A DNA stretch of 34,459 nucleotides. Origin: Acidobacteriota bacterium (GTDB taxonomy: Bacteria > Acidobacteriota > JAAYUB01 > JAMOQF01). Numbering within the stretch: the first letter of the stretch is position 1; every line of letters begins with the position of its first letter. The DNA lies in assembly GCA_027064125.1 (NCBI GenBank), contig JAMOQF010000168.1:1-34459 (forward strand), given 5' to 3'. Below, one piece after another: positions 8,686-15,957 of this stretch. Below the pieces are notes generated by a model that made no database searches, was not told the DNA's origin, and worked only from the letters and a program-made list of their open reading frames with translations. The position numbers and the translations under genes were made by a program.

Positions 8686-8715
8686 ATAATAGCAAAAAAT
8701 GAGGGTCTTTTACAA
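8686..8715 (-). promoter_or_regulatory. Possible promoter for the Memo-murB unit
   Basis: On the minus strand TTGTAA (8715-8710) is followed after 18 nt by TATTAT (8691-8686) preceded by TGC, an extended -10-like context. It lies about 35 nt upstream of the ATG. Matches are moderate (4/6 and 5/6). Confidence 0.4.
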
Positions 8716-8788
8716 AAGGTTATAACCTAACTTTAAAACTTTAAAAAAATTCCCGATAAATATCTACCACAACACAGAGACCAGATAA

Positions 8789-8990
8789 GGTGCCAGAATT
8801 TCAGCAGAAACATACCATAAATTTTGTGTCTGAGGGATTATAACAGAAAATATAATCTTCATTTCATTAATTTCTTCTTCAAATTTCACAGCGAAAATTG
8901 GAAAAGGTACCAGAAAAAACCAAAATTAAAGGTGTCAGGCAAAAAATTCAAGCGACATTTTGAAGGACAAACAAAAAAATTGAAATCTTA
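8789..8990 (-). repeat. Diverged REP-like element carrying GGTGTCAGGCA
   Basis: The patch contains GGTGCCAGAA (8789-8798), GGTACCAGAAAAAA (8906-8919) and GGTGTCAGGCAAAAA (8931-8945), the last followed 23 nt later by GGACAAAC. The same order, GGTGTCAGGCAAAAA then GGACAAAC with a 2-nt length difference, occurs in reverse complement at 14493-14503 and its left flank. I read the two as decayed copies of one dispersed element. Similar GTGTCAGGCAC palindromes accompany REP-associated (IS200-like Y1) transposases in other genomes, from memory. No transposase is present here. Confidence 0.45.
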
Positions 8991-9050
8991 CAAAAATAAA
9001 ATCCTCTTGAAAAAATTAATGATTTAAACAAATTTTTTTTCTTCTATAAA

Positions 9051-9119
9051 TCTTCCTGGAAGACATTTGATAAAGGCAAATAAGAAATAAATCAAATCAT
9101 GGCAGGAAGAAAATCTTCC
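9051..9119. repeat. Pair of TCTTCC/GGAAGA inverted repeats
   Basis: TCTTCC-T-GGAAGA (9051-9063) is followed 41 nt later by GGAAGA-AAA-TCTTCC (9105-9119). Each can form a small 6-bp hairpin or cruciform (the first has a 1-nt centre and is better seen as a DNA palindrome), and the arms can also pair across. It is about 240 nt upstream of the citrate-lyase promoter. It could be a protein-binding site or part of a mobile remnant; I cannot decide. Confidence 0.4.
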
Positions 9120-9336
9120 GGCAGAAACCTATGATTAAAGAAAAGCCCTTTCCCTCTCTATAAACCTTTTGGACAAATTGGAGAGATTTTTAAAAATAAA
9201 AAAGCGCTTAAGAAATTTTTCTACCCACCATTTCTCTTCTATCCTGAAAGTAGATATTAAAAAGTTTCGCGCAATTAAGTTGACATTCCCCAATGTTCTT
9301 AGTTATTAAAATCCCTGCTATTTTATCTTTTTTAAC

Positions 9337-9364
9337 TTGAATGGAAGGAGAATAAAAATATAAT
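9337..9364 (+). promoter_or_regulatory. Sigma-70-type promoter for the citrate lyase operon
   Basis: TTGAAT (9337-9342) and a perfect TATAAT (9359-9364) are separated by 16 nt. They lie about 35 nt before the citDE ATG, which has its own SD TGAGGTG at 9388-9394. The tRNA-Val promoter later in the window has the same 16-nt spacing. Confidence 0.6.
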
Positions 9365-9398
9365 ATACTCTTTAAACTATTCCATAATGAGGTGAAAA

Positions 9399-10610
9399 AT
9401 GGAGACTAAAAGTGCCACCTGCGGAAGAAAGGGTGAAGGAGTCAGATCCGATTGTTTTGTAAAGATAGAAAAAATTAGTGGAAACTCCATAGAACTCGAT
9501 ATTTCAAGTAAGGTTGAAAGACTTTATGGAGATAAGATAAGGGAAGATGTACTTCAAATTTTAAATTTTTATAACTTAGAGGGAATAAAACTTACCCTTC
9601 AGGATTTTGGAGCATTGCCATTTGTTCTCTTTGCAAGAATTGAATGTGCAATTAAAAGACTTTTTCCCGAAATAAAAAGGGACTTTCTACCCCCTTTAAA
9701 CAAAGGGGTAAAGACAAAATGTATAAGGGAGAGATTCAGAAGATCGAGATTATATCTCCCCGGAAATGAGCCCAAATTTATGATAAATGCTGGAATCCAT
9801 AAACCAGACGGCATAATACTTGACCTTGAAGACAGTGTGTCCCCAGATGAAAAGGATGCAGCAAGAATCCTGGTTAGAAATGCCTTAAGGAGTATAAACT
9901 TCTATGAAAGTGAAAAAATGGTGAGGATAAATCAACTTCCAATGGGGCTTGGAGATCTTGAAGAAATTGTTCCCCAGCCTGTGGAATTAATACTCATTCC
10001 AAAGTGTGAAACAGAAGAAGATGTAATCAATGTGGATAAGAAGATATCTGAACTTGAAGAAAAAAGTGGCAGGAAAGAAAAAATACTTCTAATGCCAATT
10101 ATTGAAAGTGCAAAGGGTATAATGAATGCCTATAAAATTGCGGGGGCTTCAAAAAGAAATGTTGCCCTTACGATCGGACTTGAAGACTATACCGCAGACA
10201 TTGGTGCAGAAAGGACAGAAGAGGGAAGGGAAAGTTTCTACGCAAGAAGTGTAATAGTAAACGCTGCAAAGAGTTTTCACCTGCAGGCAATTGATACGGT
10301 ATATTCCGATGTGAGCAATATGGAAGGATTGAAAAAGGCAACCCTTGAGGCAAAGTCTCTGGGATTTGAAGGAAAGGGTTGTATCCATCCACGGCAGATA
10401 AAGGTAATACATGAAGCCTTTAAACCCACAGAAAAAGAAGTTGAAAAAGCCATGAAAATTGCAAAAGCCATTGAAGAGGCAAAGAAGAGGGGAAGTGGAG
10501 TAATATCTCTTGGAAGTAAAATGGTTGATCCCCCTGTGGTCAAAAGGGCTGAGAGAATTTTAAAACTTGCAAAAGAAATGGGGTTAATTCAGGAGGGAAA
10601 AAATGATTAA
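9399..10610 (+). CDS. citE: Citrate lyase: fused acyl-carrier (CitD) and beta (CitE) subunits
   Basis: Residues 1 to about 92 match CitD, the acyl-carrier gamma subunit: a Ser in GVRSDCFVKI (Ser17) sits where CitD carries its phosphoribosyl-dephospho-CoA arm. It continues with ISSKVERLYGDKIREDVLQI and DFGALPFVLFARIECAIKR. After a basic linker, residues about 113-395 form the HpcH/CitE TIM barrel: RSRLYLPGNEPKFM, DGIILDLEDSVSPDEKDAAR, MPIIESAKGIMNAY, LTIGLEDYTADIGAERT and GKGCIHPRQI. CitE cleaves citryl-thioester to oxaloacetate and acetyl-thioester on the carrier. In E. coli and Klebsiella these are separate proteins; here they are one 403-residue chain. citF follows with an 8-nt overlap. No citC, citX or citG is in the window, so carrier activation must be encoded elsewhere or be different. 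Confidence 0.93.
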   Translation: METKSATCGRKGEGVRSDCFVKIEKISGNSIELDISSKVERLYGDKIREDVLQILNFYNLEGIKLTLQDFGALPFVLFARIECAIKRLFPEIKRDFLPPLNKGVKTKCIRERFRRSRLYLPGNEPKFMINAGIHKPDGIILDLEDSVSPDEKDAARILVRNALRSINFYESEKMVRINQLPMGLGDLEEIVPQPVELILIPKCETEEDVINVDKKISELEEKSGRKEKILLMPIIESAKGIMNAYKIAGASKRNVALTIGLEDYTADIGAERTEEGRESFYARSVIVNAAKSFHLQAIDTVYSDVSNMEGLKKATLEAKSLGFEGKGCIHPRQIKVIHEAFKPTEKEVEKAMKIAKAIEEAKKRGSGVISLGSKMVDPPVVKRAERILKLAKEMGLIQEGKND

Positions 10611-12153
10611 AAATGTTCTTGGAAGAGAACTGCCTGATGAAATAAATGGTAGAAAGACAATCCCCTTCATGGGGGTTGGAAAATATAGGCCTGAGGGGAA
10701 GAAGGCAGCCCCTCCAATTCCAACCTGTGCTGACTATCCACCGGATGGCAACAAGGTGGTTTCATCTTTAAGAGAAGCCTTTGAAAAATGTGGACTCAGA
10801 GATGGAATGACAATTTCAGCCCACCACCACTTTAGAAATGGGGATAAGGTTATAAATAAAATTTTTGATGTGGCACATGAAATGGGCGTAAAGGATCTCA
10901 CCTTTATTCCAAGTGCCCTTTTCCCATGTCACGAACCCCTGATAGATCACCTTAAAAATGGAACAATCCACCACATAGAAGGTAGTCTAAATGGTCCCCT
11001 TGGTAGATTTTGTTCAGAGGGTAAAATGAGGGGAATGGGGGTTTTGAGATCCCATGGAGGGAGATATCAGGCAATTCAGGATGGAGAAGTACACATAGAC
11101 ATAGCAGTAATTGCAGCTCCCTGCGCCGATCCCTTTGGAAATGCAAATGGCGTTTTTGGAAAATCTGCATGTGGACTACTTGGATTTGCCCTTGCGGACA
11201 GTCAATATGCAGATAGGGTAATTGTGGTTACAGATAACCTTGTGGATTTTCCCTGTGCTCCATTTCAGATTCATGGGAATTTGGTGGATTATGTTGTTGT
11301 AATGGATGAAATAGGTGATCCAACAAAAATTGTCTCAGGTACAACACAGATAACCAAAAGTCCAGATAGACTCTACATTGCAGAACTCATTGCAAGATTC
11401 ATAAGAGATTCAGGAATTATGAGGGATGGATTTTCATTTCAGGCTGGAGCAGGTGGAACAAGCCTTGCATTTGCAGTTTTTTTAAAGGAAATGATGAAAG
11501 AGGCAGGGGTAAAGGCGAGGTTTATAAGGGGTGGAAGCAATAAATATCTGGTTGAGATGCTTGAAGAGGGGCTCACCGACTACATACTTGATGGACAGAC
11601 CTTCGACCTTGCAGGTGTTGAATCAATAAGAAATCATCCCAATAAACACATTACAACTTCACCCTTTACCAGTTATAACTACCACTCAAAGGGAAATTTT
11701 GCCTCAATGGTTGATGCTGTAGTACTTGGGGCAACAGAAGTGGATATAAACTTCAATGCAAATGTGGTTACCCATTCCGATGGTGTACTTCTGCATGGAA
11801 TTGGAGGCTGGCAGAACTGCCTCTTTTCAAAATGCACAATCCTTGCGGTACCATCTTTCAGGGATAGGATACCGGTTATCGTGGATGAAGTGACAACACT
11901 CTGTGGACCTGGAGAACTGATAGATGTAATAGTTACAGAGAGAGGAATTGCCATAAATCCTCGCAGGGAAGACCTTATTGAATCTGTGAAAAATAGCGAT
12001 CTGCCAATCAGGAAAATTGAGGAGATAAAGGAAGAAGTGGAAGATATATGTGGTGGAAAGCCACAAAAACCCAATTGGGGAGATAAATTTGTGGCAGCCA
12101 TCAAGTGGGTGGATGGGACTGTAATTGACGCTGTTAAAAATGTAATTTTTTAA
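10603..12153 (+). CDS. citF: Citrate lyase alpha subunit (citrate:acetyl-ACP transferase)
   Basis: CoA-transferase-fold subunit that swaps acetyl for citryl on the carrier protein, the first half-reaction of cytosolic citrate cleavage. The 516 residues align along their length with E. coli CitF: LRDGMTISAHHHFRNGD, CHEPLIDHLKNG, SHGGRYQAIQDGE, GNANGVFGKSACG, DGFSFQAGAGGTSLAFAVFL, ATEVDINFNANVVTHSDGVL, and the C-terminal RIPVIVDEVTTLCGPGELID with VTERGIAINPRRED. The ATG overlaps the end of the citD-citE fusion by 8 nt, with AGGAGG inside that gene. It is the last cistron before the hairpin at 12158-12175. With the fusion upstream, all three structural subunits of the lyase are present on two genes. 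Confidence 0.95.
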   Translation: MIKNVLGRELPDEINGRKTIPFMGVGKYRPEGKKAAPPIPTCADYPPDGNKVVSSLREAFEKCGLRDGMTISAHHHFRNGDKVINKIFDVAHEMGVKDLTFIPSALFPCHEPLIDHLKNGTIHHIEGSLNGPLGRFCSEGKMRGMGVLRSHGGRYQAIQDGEVHIDIAVIAAPCADPFGNANGVFGKSACGLLGFALADSQYADRVIVVTDNLVDFPCAPFQIHGNLVDYVVVMDEIGDPTKIVSGTTQITKSPDRLYIAELIARFIRDSGIMRDGFSFQAGAGGTSLAFAVFLKEMMKEAGVKARFIRGGSNKYLVEMLEEGLTDYILDGQTFDLAGVESIRNHPNKHITTSPFTSYNYHSKGNFASMVDAVVLGATEVDINFNANVVTHSDGVLLHGIGGWQNCLFSKCTILAVPSFRDRIPVIVDEVTTLCGPGELIDVIVTERGIAINPRREDLIESVKNSDLPIRKIEEIKEEVEDICGGKPQKPNWGDKFVAAIKWVDGTVIDAVKNVIF

Positions 12154-12157
12154 ATAT

Positions 12158-12175
12158 TCCCCCTTTTTAGGGGGA
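12158..12175 (+). terminator. Hairpin after citF that overlaps the next gene's SD
   Basis: T-CCCCC (12158-12163), a 6-nt loop TTTTTA, and GGGGG-A (12170-12175) form a 6-bp stem followed by TTTTC. It resembles a weak intrinsic terminator or attenuator. The 3' arm AGGGGGA is also the only Shine-Dalgarno for the membrane-protein ATG 9 nt downstream, so folding would hide that site. Confidence 0.5.
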
Positions 12176-12184
12176 TTTTCCTCT

Positions 12185-14338
12185 ATGAAAAAAACTACTA
12201 TTTTTTATTTTCTAATTTCCTTTATTCTTTTTTCCCCCATATTTTCAGGGAAAACCCTGTATTTGAAGGATTTTTATATCCTTGACTATCCCATCTGGCA
12301 CTTTGTCGCAAAGGCACTAAAAAGGGGAATTATTCCCATGTGGAATCCCCTCTTAAACTTCGGTCAGCCCATTTTGACAAATGGGAATTACCTCATCTTT
12401 TATCCCCTCTCCTATATAAGAATATTTTTTTTCCCCCTATTTTCACTCAACCTGTTTGTAATGCTACATCACTTTTTAGGAATGCTCTTCTTCCATAAAT
12501 TACTGAAGGAAATGGACATTGATGAAAAAATATCCCTTCTGGGAGGGGTAATATATGGATTTACGGGGGTGGTAATATCCCTTTTTTATCTCATAAATCT
12601 TCTGCCCTATATATTTTTAACCCCATTTTTTTTACTTTCTCTCATTAAACTTCTAAAAAATGAAGGAAATAATTTTAGAAATATTTTTATACTTTCAATT
12701 TCCACAACACTTGTAATTTCCACATTTGAACCCCTATTTTTCATGGGAACAGCATTATCTGGAATTTTCATTCTCATGGGACAGAAACTACCTCCCGATA
12801 CTCTGAAAAAAATTTTAGTTTCCATACTTCTTTCAAGCCTCATATCCCTTCCTCTTTTAATTGAAGGATATAAAGATTATACGGGAAATATGAGATCTCT
12901 TTTAAACAAAGAAGTTAAAAATCTCTCAAGGGGATATGACTTTCCTCCTGAAGCATCCGGTGGATTTTTTTTTGATAACTTTTTTAAAGAGGACTTTAAA
13001 ATATCAAATAGCAAAAATATCTACAAAAAATATGGGGCAAGAAGTCCTCTTTTTATGACATTTTTTCTATCCTCATCACTATTACTCCCCTTTTTCTATT
13101 TCTTTTTTTATATAAAAAAAAGGGACCTCTTCCTACCATTGGGCGTAATTATATTTCTAATCCTCTCAATGGGGGGGTATTGCCCCATTGTAAAGAAATC
13201 ATTTCATCTAATCCCAATAATTTCAAATGGCAGATATTTTCAAAAGTTTACATTTTTCTTTTCCCTATTTTTTCTAATCACATCCATAAAAGGTTTTAAA
13301 GAAATAATTTACAGATACTCAAGGAAAAACCTGGTATTTTCTCTATTTCTCTCTGTAATATTACTTTCATCACTTCTTCTTATATCACCTGGAAAATTCT
13401 TTATTTCACCCATTTTTTTATTAATTTTCTTTTTCCTACTTTTTATTTCAAAAAGGGATTTTCAGAAAAGATACCTCATAATGTCTGTGGTCCTTTTTGA
13501 ACTACTATTTGGAAACTTGAGATTTATAAAATTTGATGTGATAAATCAAAAAAGATACTCCATCAAAAATCTGGATAAAAAATATAGAATGACATTTCTA
13601 ATGGATACTCAAATTATTACCAAGAAAAATGAAACAATAAAGGAATACATTGAAAAACTTACATCCATTAAATATCCCTTCCTGGGCTTTTTAGATAACA
13701 CATCATATGGATTTAATGAACCTGTGGATTTAATGGAAGAAACACACACCGCAAAACTCTCCCAATTTTTTAGAAGGCTTACCATGAGCCAGAAAATAGA
13801 AATCGCCAGAAAGTTAAATGTAAAATACATCACAACAACCAAAAATCTGCCATTAAAAAAGATATGGGAGAAAAATGATTTCAAACTATATGAAATAGAT
13901 GCATATCCAAAATTCTATTTTTCAAGGGGAATAAGAATTGGAGACATTGCCACCCTTTTAAATCCAGAGTTAAAATATATAACCGTCACAAAAATTCCCA
14001 TTGGAAATGGTTTTAACTTTAACGGTGGGAAAATATTAAGTATTAAAGATGAAATAAACAAAAAAGAACTTGAGGTAATCTCAAATGGGAAAAATTTACT
14101 CATCATAAATGAAACCTATTCCCCCAATTGGAGTTGTTATATTGATGGGAAAAGAGTCAAAATTTTCAGGGTAAATGACAACTTTATGGGAGTTTTAATC
14201 CCGAAGGGAAAACATGAATTAAGATTAAACTATTTACCTTCCACCCTTCCACCTGCAATTTTTATATCCATTCTAACCATCATCCTCTCCCTATACCTGG
14301 GGAGAAAGGCCACAATCAGCACATCCAACTCCACATAA
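12185..14338 (+). CDS. YfhO-family polytopic membrane protein (GT-C-like)
   Basis: A 717-residue membrane protein with about 12 predicted helices. The first extracytoplasmic loop has the family motif DFYILDYPIWHFVAKALKRG followed by IPMWNPLLNFGQPILTNGN and FYPLSY. This resembles GT-C lipid-linked-sugar glycosyltransferases, where the early acidic residue is catalytic. The C-terminus holds the YfhO soluble module: NETYSPNWSCYIDGKRVKIF, NDNFMGVLIPKGKHELRLNY, then a final helix. In Bacillus, YfhO family members glycosylate cell-wall polymers; the acceptor here is unknown. The gene starts 32 nt after citF and shares the hairpin at 12158-12175, which covers its SD. An unrelated metabolic operon upstream suggests read-through or a promoter inside citF. 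Family assignment is firm; function is inferred. Confidence 0.85.
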   Translation: MKKTTIFYFLISFILFSPIFSGKTLYLKDFYILDYPIWHFVAKALKRGIIPMWNPLLNFGQPILTNGNYLIFYPLSYIRIFFFPLFSLNLFVMLHHFLGMLFFHKLLKEMDIDEKISLLGGVIYGFTGVVISLFYLINLLPYIFLTPFFLLSLIKLLKNEGNNFRNIFILSISTTLVISTFEPLFFMGTALSGIFILMGQKLPPDTLKKILVSILLSSLISLPLLIEGYKDYTGNMRSLLNKEVKNLSRGYDFPPEASGGFFFDNFFKEDFKISNSKNIYKKYGARSPLFMTFFLSSSLLLPFFYFFFYIKKRDLFLPLGVIIFLILSMGGYCPIVKKSFHLIPIISNGRYFQKFTFFFSLFFLITSIKGFKEIIYRYSRKNLVFSLFLSVILLSSLLLISPGKFFISPIFLLIFFFLLFISKRDFQKRYLIMSVVLFELLFGNLRFIKFDVINQKRYSIKNLDKKYRMTFLMDTQIITKKNETIKEYIEKLTSIKYPFLGFLDNTSYGFNEPVDLMEETHTAKLSQFFRRLTMSQKIEIARKLNVKYITTTKNLPLKKIWEKNDFKLYEIDAYPKFYFSRGIRIGDIATLLNPELKYITVTKIPIGNGFNFNGGKILSIKDEINKKELEVISNGKNLLIINETYSPNWSCYIDGKRVKIFRVNDNFMGVLIPKGKHELRLNYLPSTLPPAIFISILTIILSLYLGRKATISTSNST

Positions 14339-14416
14339 AAACACCAAAAATTTAAATAGTTTCCCCATAAATATATTCTGATATTCCTGCCTTAATTCCC
14401 TATGCGCCAAATTTCC

Positions 14417-14528
14417 TGCCTGACACTTTTTTCTTTTTTTTCTCACAAGGTTCTCAAGGTTTAGTTTGTCCCCATTTAGATATTTAAGTTTTTGCCTGAC
14501 ACCTTTTATCCAAATCGTGCCTGGCACC
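14417..14528 (+). repeat. REP-like cluster: three TGCCTGACACC-type motifs
   Basis: TGCCTGACAC (14417-14426), TGCCTGACACC (14493-14503) and the near-palindrome GTGCCTGGCACC (14517-14528) are each followed by a T-rich stretch. TTTGTCCCC (14466-14474) lies between the first two. All three are in the same orientation, opposite to the related copy at 8931. They sit between two convergent genes, a usual place for REP-type sequences. They could also contribute to termination. Assignment to a RAYT-linked family is from memory of similar sequences and needs a search. Confidence 0.5.
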
Positions 14529-14545
14529 ATTTTTCCGTTTGATTT

Positions 14546-15790
14546 TTAAAACTTCAAAAGGACAAAAGTCTTTAGCAGATTATCAAGACGTCTGGGATAT
14601 TTCATCTCCCTTGTCCTATAATATTTCGCTTTAAAAATGAGATTTCTGTATAAACCCAATTCAAAAACAATCTCATTCCCTTCAATTTCAGTTTTACCTT
14701 CAAAACTTCCTGAATCGGGAAAGGAATCAAGCCATGCATCCCTTTCAAGTTTTCTGTGAATTAATTTTACCTGCCACTTCCCCAATCTATTTATTTTTTT
14801 CCATCCAAAAGTTGTTCCAAACAAAAAACCATTATTTGCCAGATCCACAGAAAAATTGTGAACAAATTCCCCATAAAAACTTAGAGAGTGCAAAAATCCC
14901 TTCATTGAAAACACAACTTCCATTTCAGGAACAAAAACATTGTAATCATATTTCAGTCTATTGTTTTCAACACTGTTAGTCTCCGATGAAAATTTAAGTT
15001 TGTTACCCCTAACTCTTATGGAATTATAGTAAGAGAAGGCTCCGCAAAAAGAAATGTCTTTAGAAAATTTAAACTTAGCCCCATCCTGAAAATAAACCAT
15101 GAAAGAATTCAAGTTTGTTGCATCACTTTTTAAAAAGAATATTCCCCCATTTAAAAAAATTGCTTCATCTCCATATTTCATCAATTTTGCGCCAATCCCC
15201 TTTGGTCTTAAATCTCTATCCCACAGAAGATCTGTCTCCTCCCACAGGGAAGATTGAAAACTTTTATATTTACCCACCCAGAATTTAAGGATTTTCAAAG
15301 GAAAATATTCCAGATAAATATTATCAAGTTTAAAACTTTCTTTCTTAAAAAGATTATCGAAGGAAACATCCCTCGACCTTGGATGTTTCCCCATGGAAGA
15401 AATCCCAAATCCCACTTTAAATCTTTTAGTAGGCCTTATAACACAATTTACCCCAAACCTTAACTCTTTTTTCTTCTTCACCTTACCATCCTTTTTGTCC
15501 CATTGATACTTAATTCTTAAATCTCCTTCTATATCCATTTTCTTTAACAACTTCTTGAAAAGTCCCCACCTAAATTTTTCCTCTCTTCCTTTCCTTTCTG
15601 TAATTTTTTGCATCTTAACCTTTGTTTCACCCATTTGACATCCCGGCGAAATAGGTCCCCTAATAAAACCTTTCAAAAAATGATTTCCCATGGGTTTAGA
15701 AATGAAAAAAGAAAAGGAAAATATAAAAAATAAAATAAAAACAGCAACTTTTATTTTAACTCTCAAGATATGTGAAGTAATATATGCCAT
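14546..15790 (-). CDS. Putative outer-membrane porin-like beta-barrel protein
   Basis: The 414 residues start with a hydrophobic export signal (VKIKVAVFILFFIFSFSFF, about 11-29). A basic linker follows, then alternating amphipathic strands from about residue 85 to the end. The terminal residue is Phe (LLKF), as expected for BamA-recognised barrels. RPTKRFKVGFGIS, DNIYLEYFPLKILKFWVGKY and WEETDLLWDRDLRPKGIGAKL resemble the putative-porin family in which a WD.D..P.G segment follows a central strand. It probably forms a channel or a structural barrel; substrate unknown. GGAG lies 6 nt before the ATG. It is transcribed alone on the minus strand, downstream of maeB beyond a hairpin. The N-terminal region between signal and barrel is unusually Lys-rich. 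Confidence 0.72.
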   Translation of the reverse strand: MAYITSHILRVKIKVAVFILFFIFSFSFFISKPMGNHFLKGFIRGPISPGCQMGETKVKMQKITERKGREEKFRWGLFKKLLKKMDIEGDLRIKYQWDKKDGKVKKKKELRFGVNCVIRPTKRFKVGFGISSMGKHPRSRDVSFDNLFKKESFKLDNIYLEYFPLKILKFWVGKYKSFQSSLWEETDLLWDRDLRPKGIGAKLMKYGDEAIFLNGGIFFLKSDATNLNSFMVYFQDGAKFKFSKDISFCGAFSYYNSIRVRGNKLKFSSETNSVENNRLKYDYNVFVPEMEVVFSMKGFLHSLSFYGEFVHNFSVDLANNGFLFGTTFGWKKINRLGKWQVKLIHRKLERDAWLDSFPDSGSFEGKTEIEGNEIVFELGLYRNLIFKAKYYRTREMKYPRRLDNLLKTFVLLKF

Positions 15791-15922
15791 AAATCACTCC
15801 AAAAGAATCACCCTAAGGCAACTAAAATGCCTAAAGCAAAAATGGGAGATTAAATACCAAAATACGCATCTCACTTAGTTTTTTTATTACATCACTTTAT
15901 CTTTAAAAATTCATAGAAAGGC

Positions 15923-15944
15923 GGAAGGAGGATACCCCCCTTCC
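15923..15944 (-). terminator. Stable hairpin after maeB
   Basis: On the minus strand a 9-bp GC-rich stem, counting one G.T pair, starts 14 nt past the maeB stop: GGAAGGGGG pairs with CCTCCTTCC around a GTAT loop. It is followed by GCCTTTC rather than a clean T-run, so it is a probable but imperfect intrinsic terminator separating maeB from the porin gene. Confidence 0.5.
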
Positions 15945-15957
15945 CATAGAGATTAAA

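Larger units (their letters stand above)
8655..9398. other. 744-nt non-coding region between the Memo gene and the citrate lyase operon
   Basis: No credible gene is present. It holds the Memo-gene promoter near its left end, a diverged REP-like patch (about 8785-8985), a pair of TCTTCC/GGAAGA palindromes (9051-9119), and the citrate-lyase promoter near its right end. The base composition is more A-rich than the flanking genes. A 67-codon Lys-rich frame at 8824-9027 has no ribosome-binding site and overlaps the repeat, so I do not call it. Confidence 0.7.

Noticed and set aside
8824-9027. A 67-codon Lys-rich open frame on the plus strand
   Set aside because: It starts at GTG without an SD, is composed of A-rich triplets, and overlaps the REP-like patch; it looks like chance coding in A-rich DNA.
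9399-10610. Malyl-CoA or citramalyl-CoA lyase instead of citrate lyase beta
   Set aside because: The CitD-like N-terminus and the adjoining citF make citrate lyase far more likely.
14291-14530. A 79-codon minus-strand frame overlapping the REP-like cluster and the YfhO gene's 3' end
   Set aside because: It begins within the repeat motif and runs antisense into a firm gene. Its protein has no domain I recognise. It might be a fossil of a repeat-borne gene, but the evidence is too thin.
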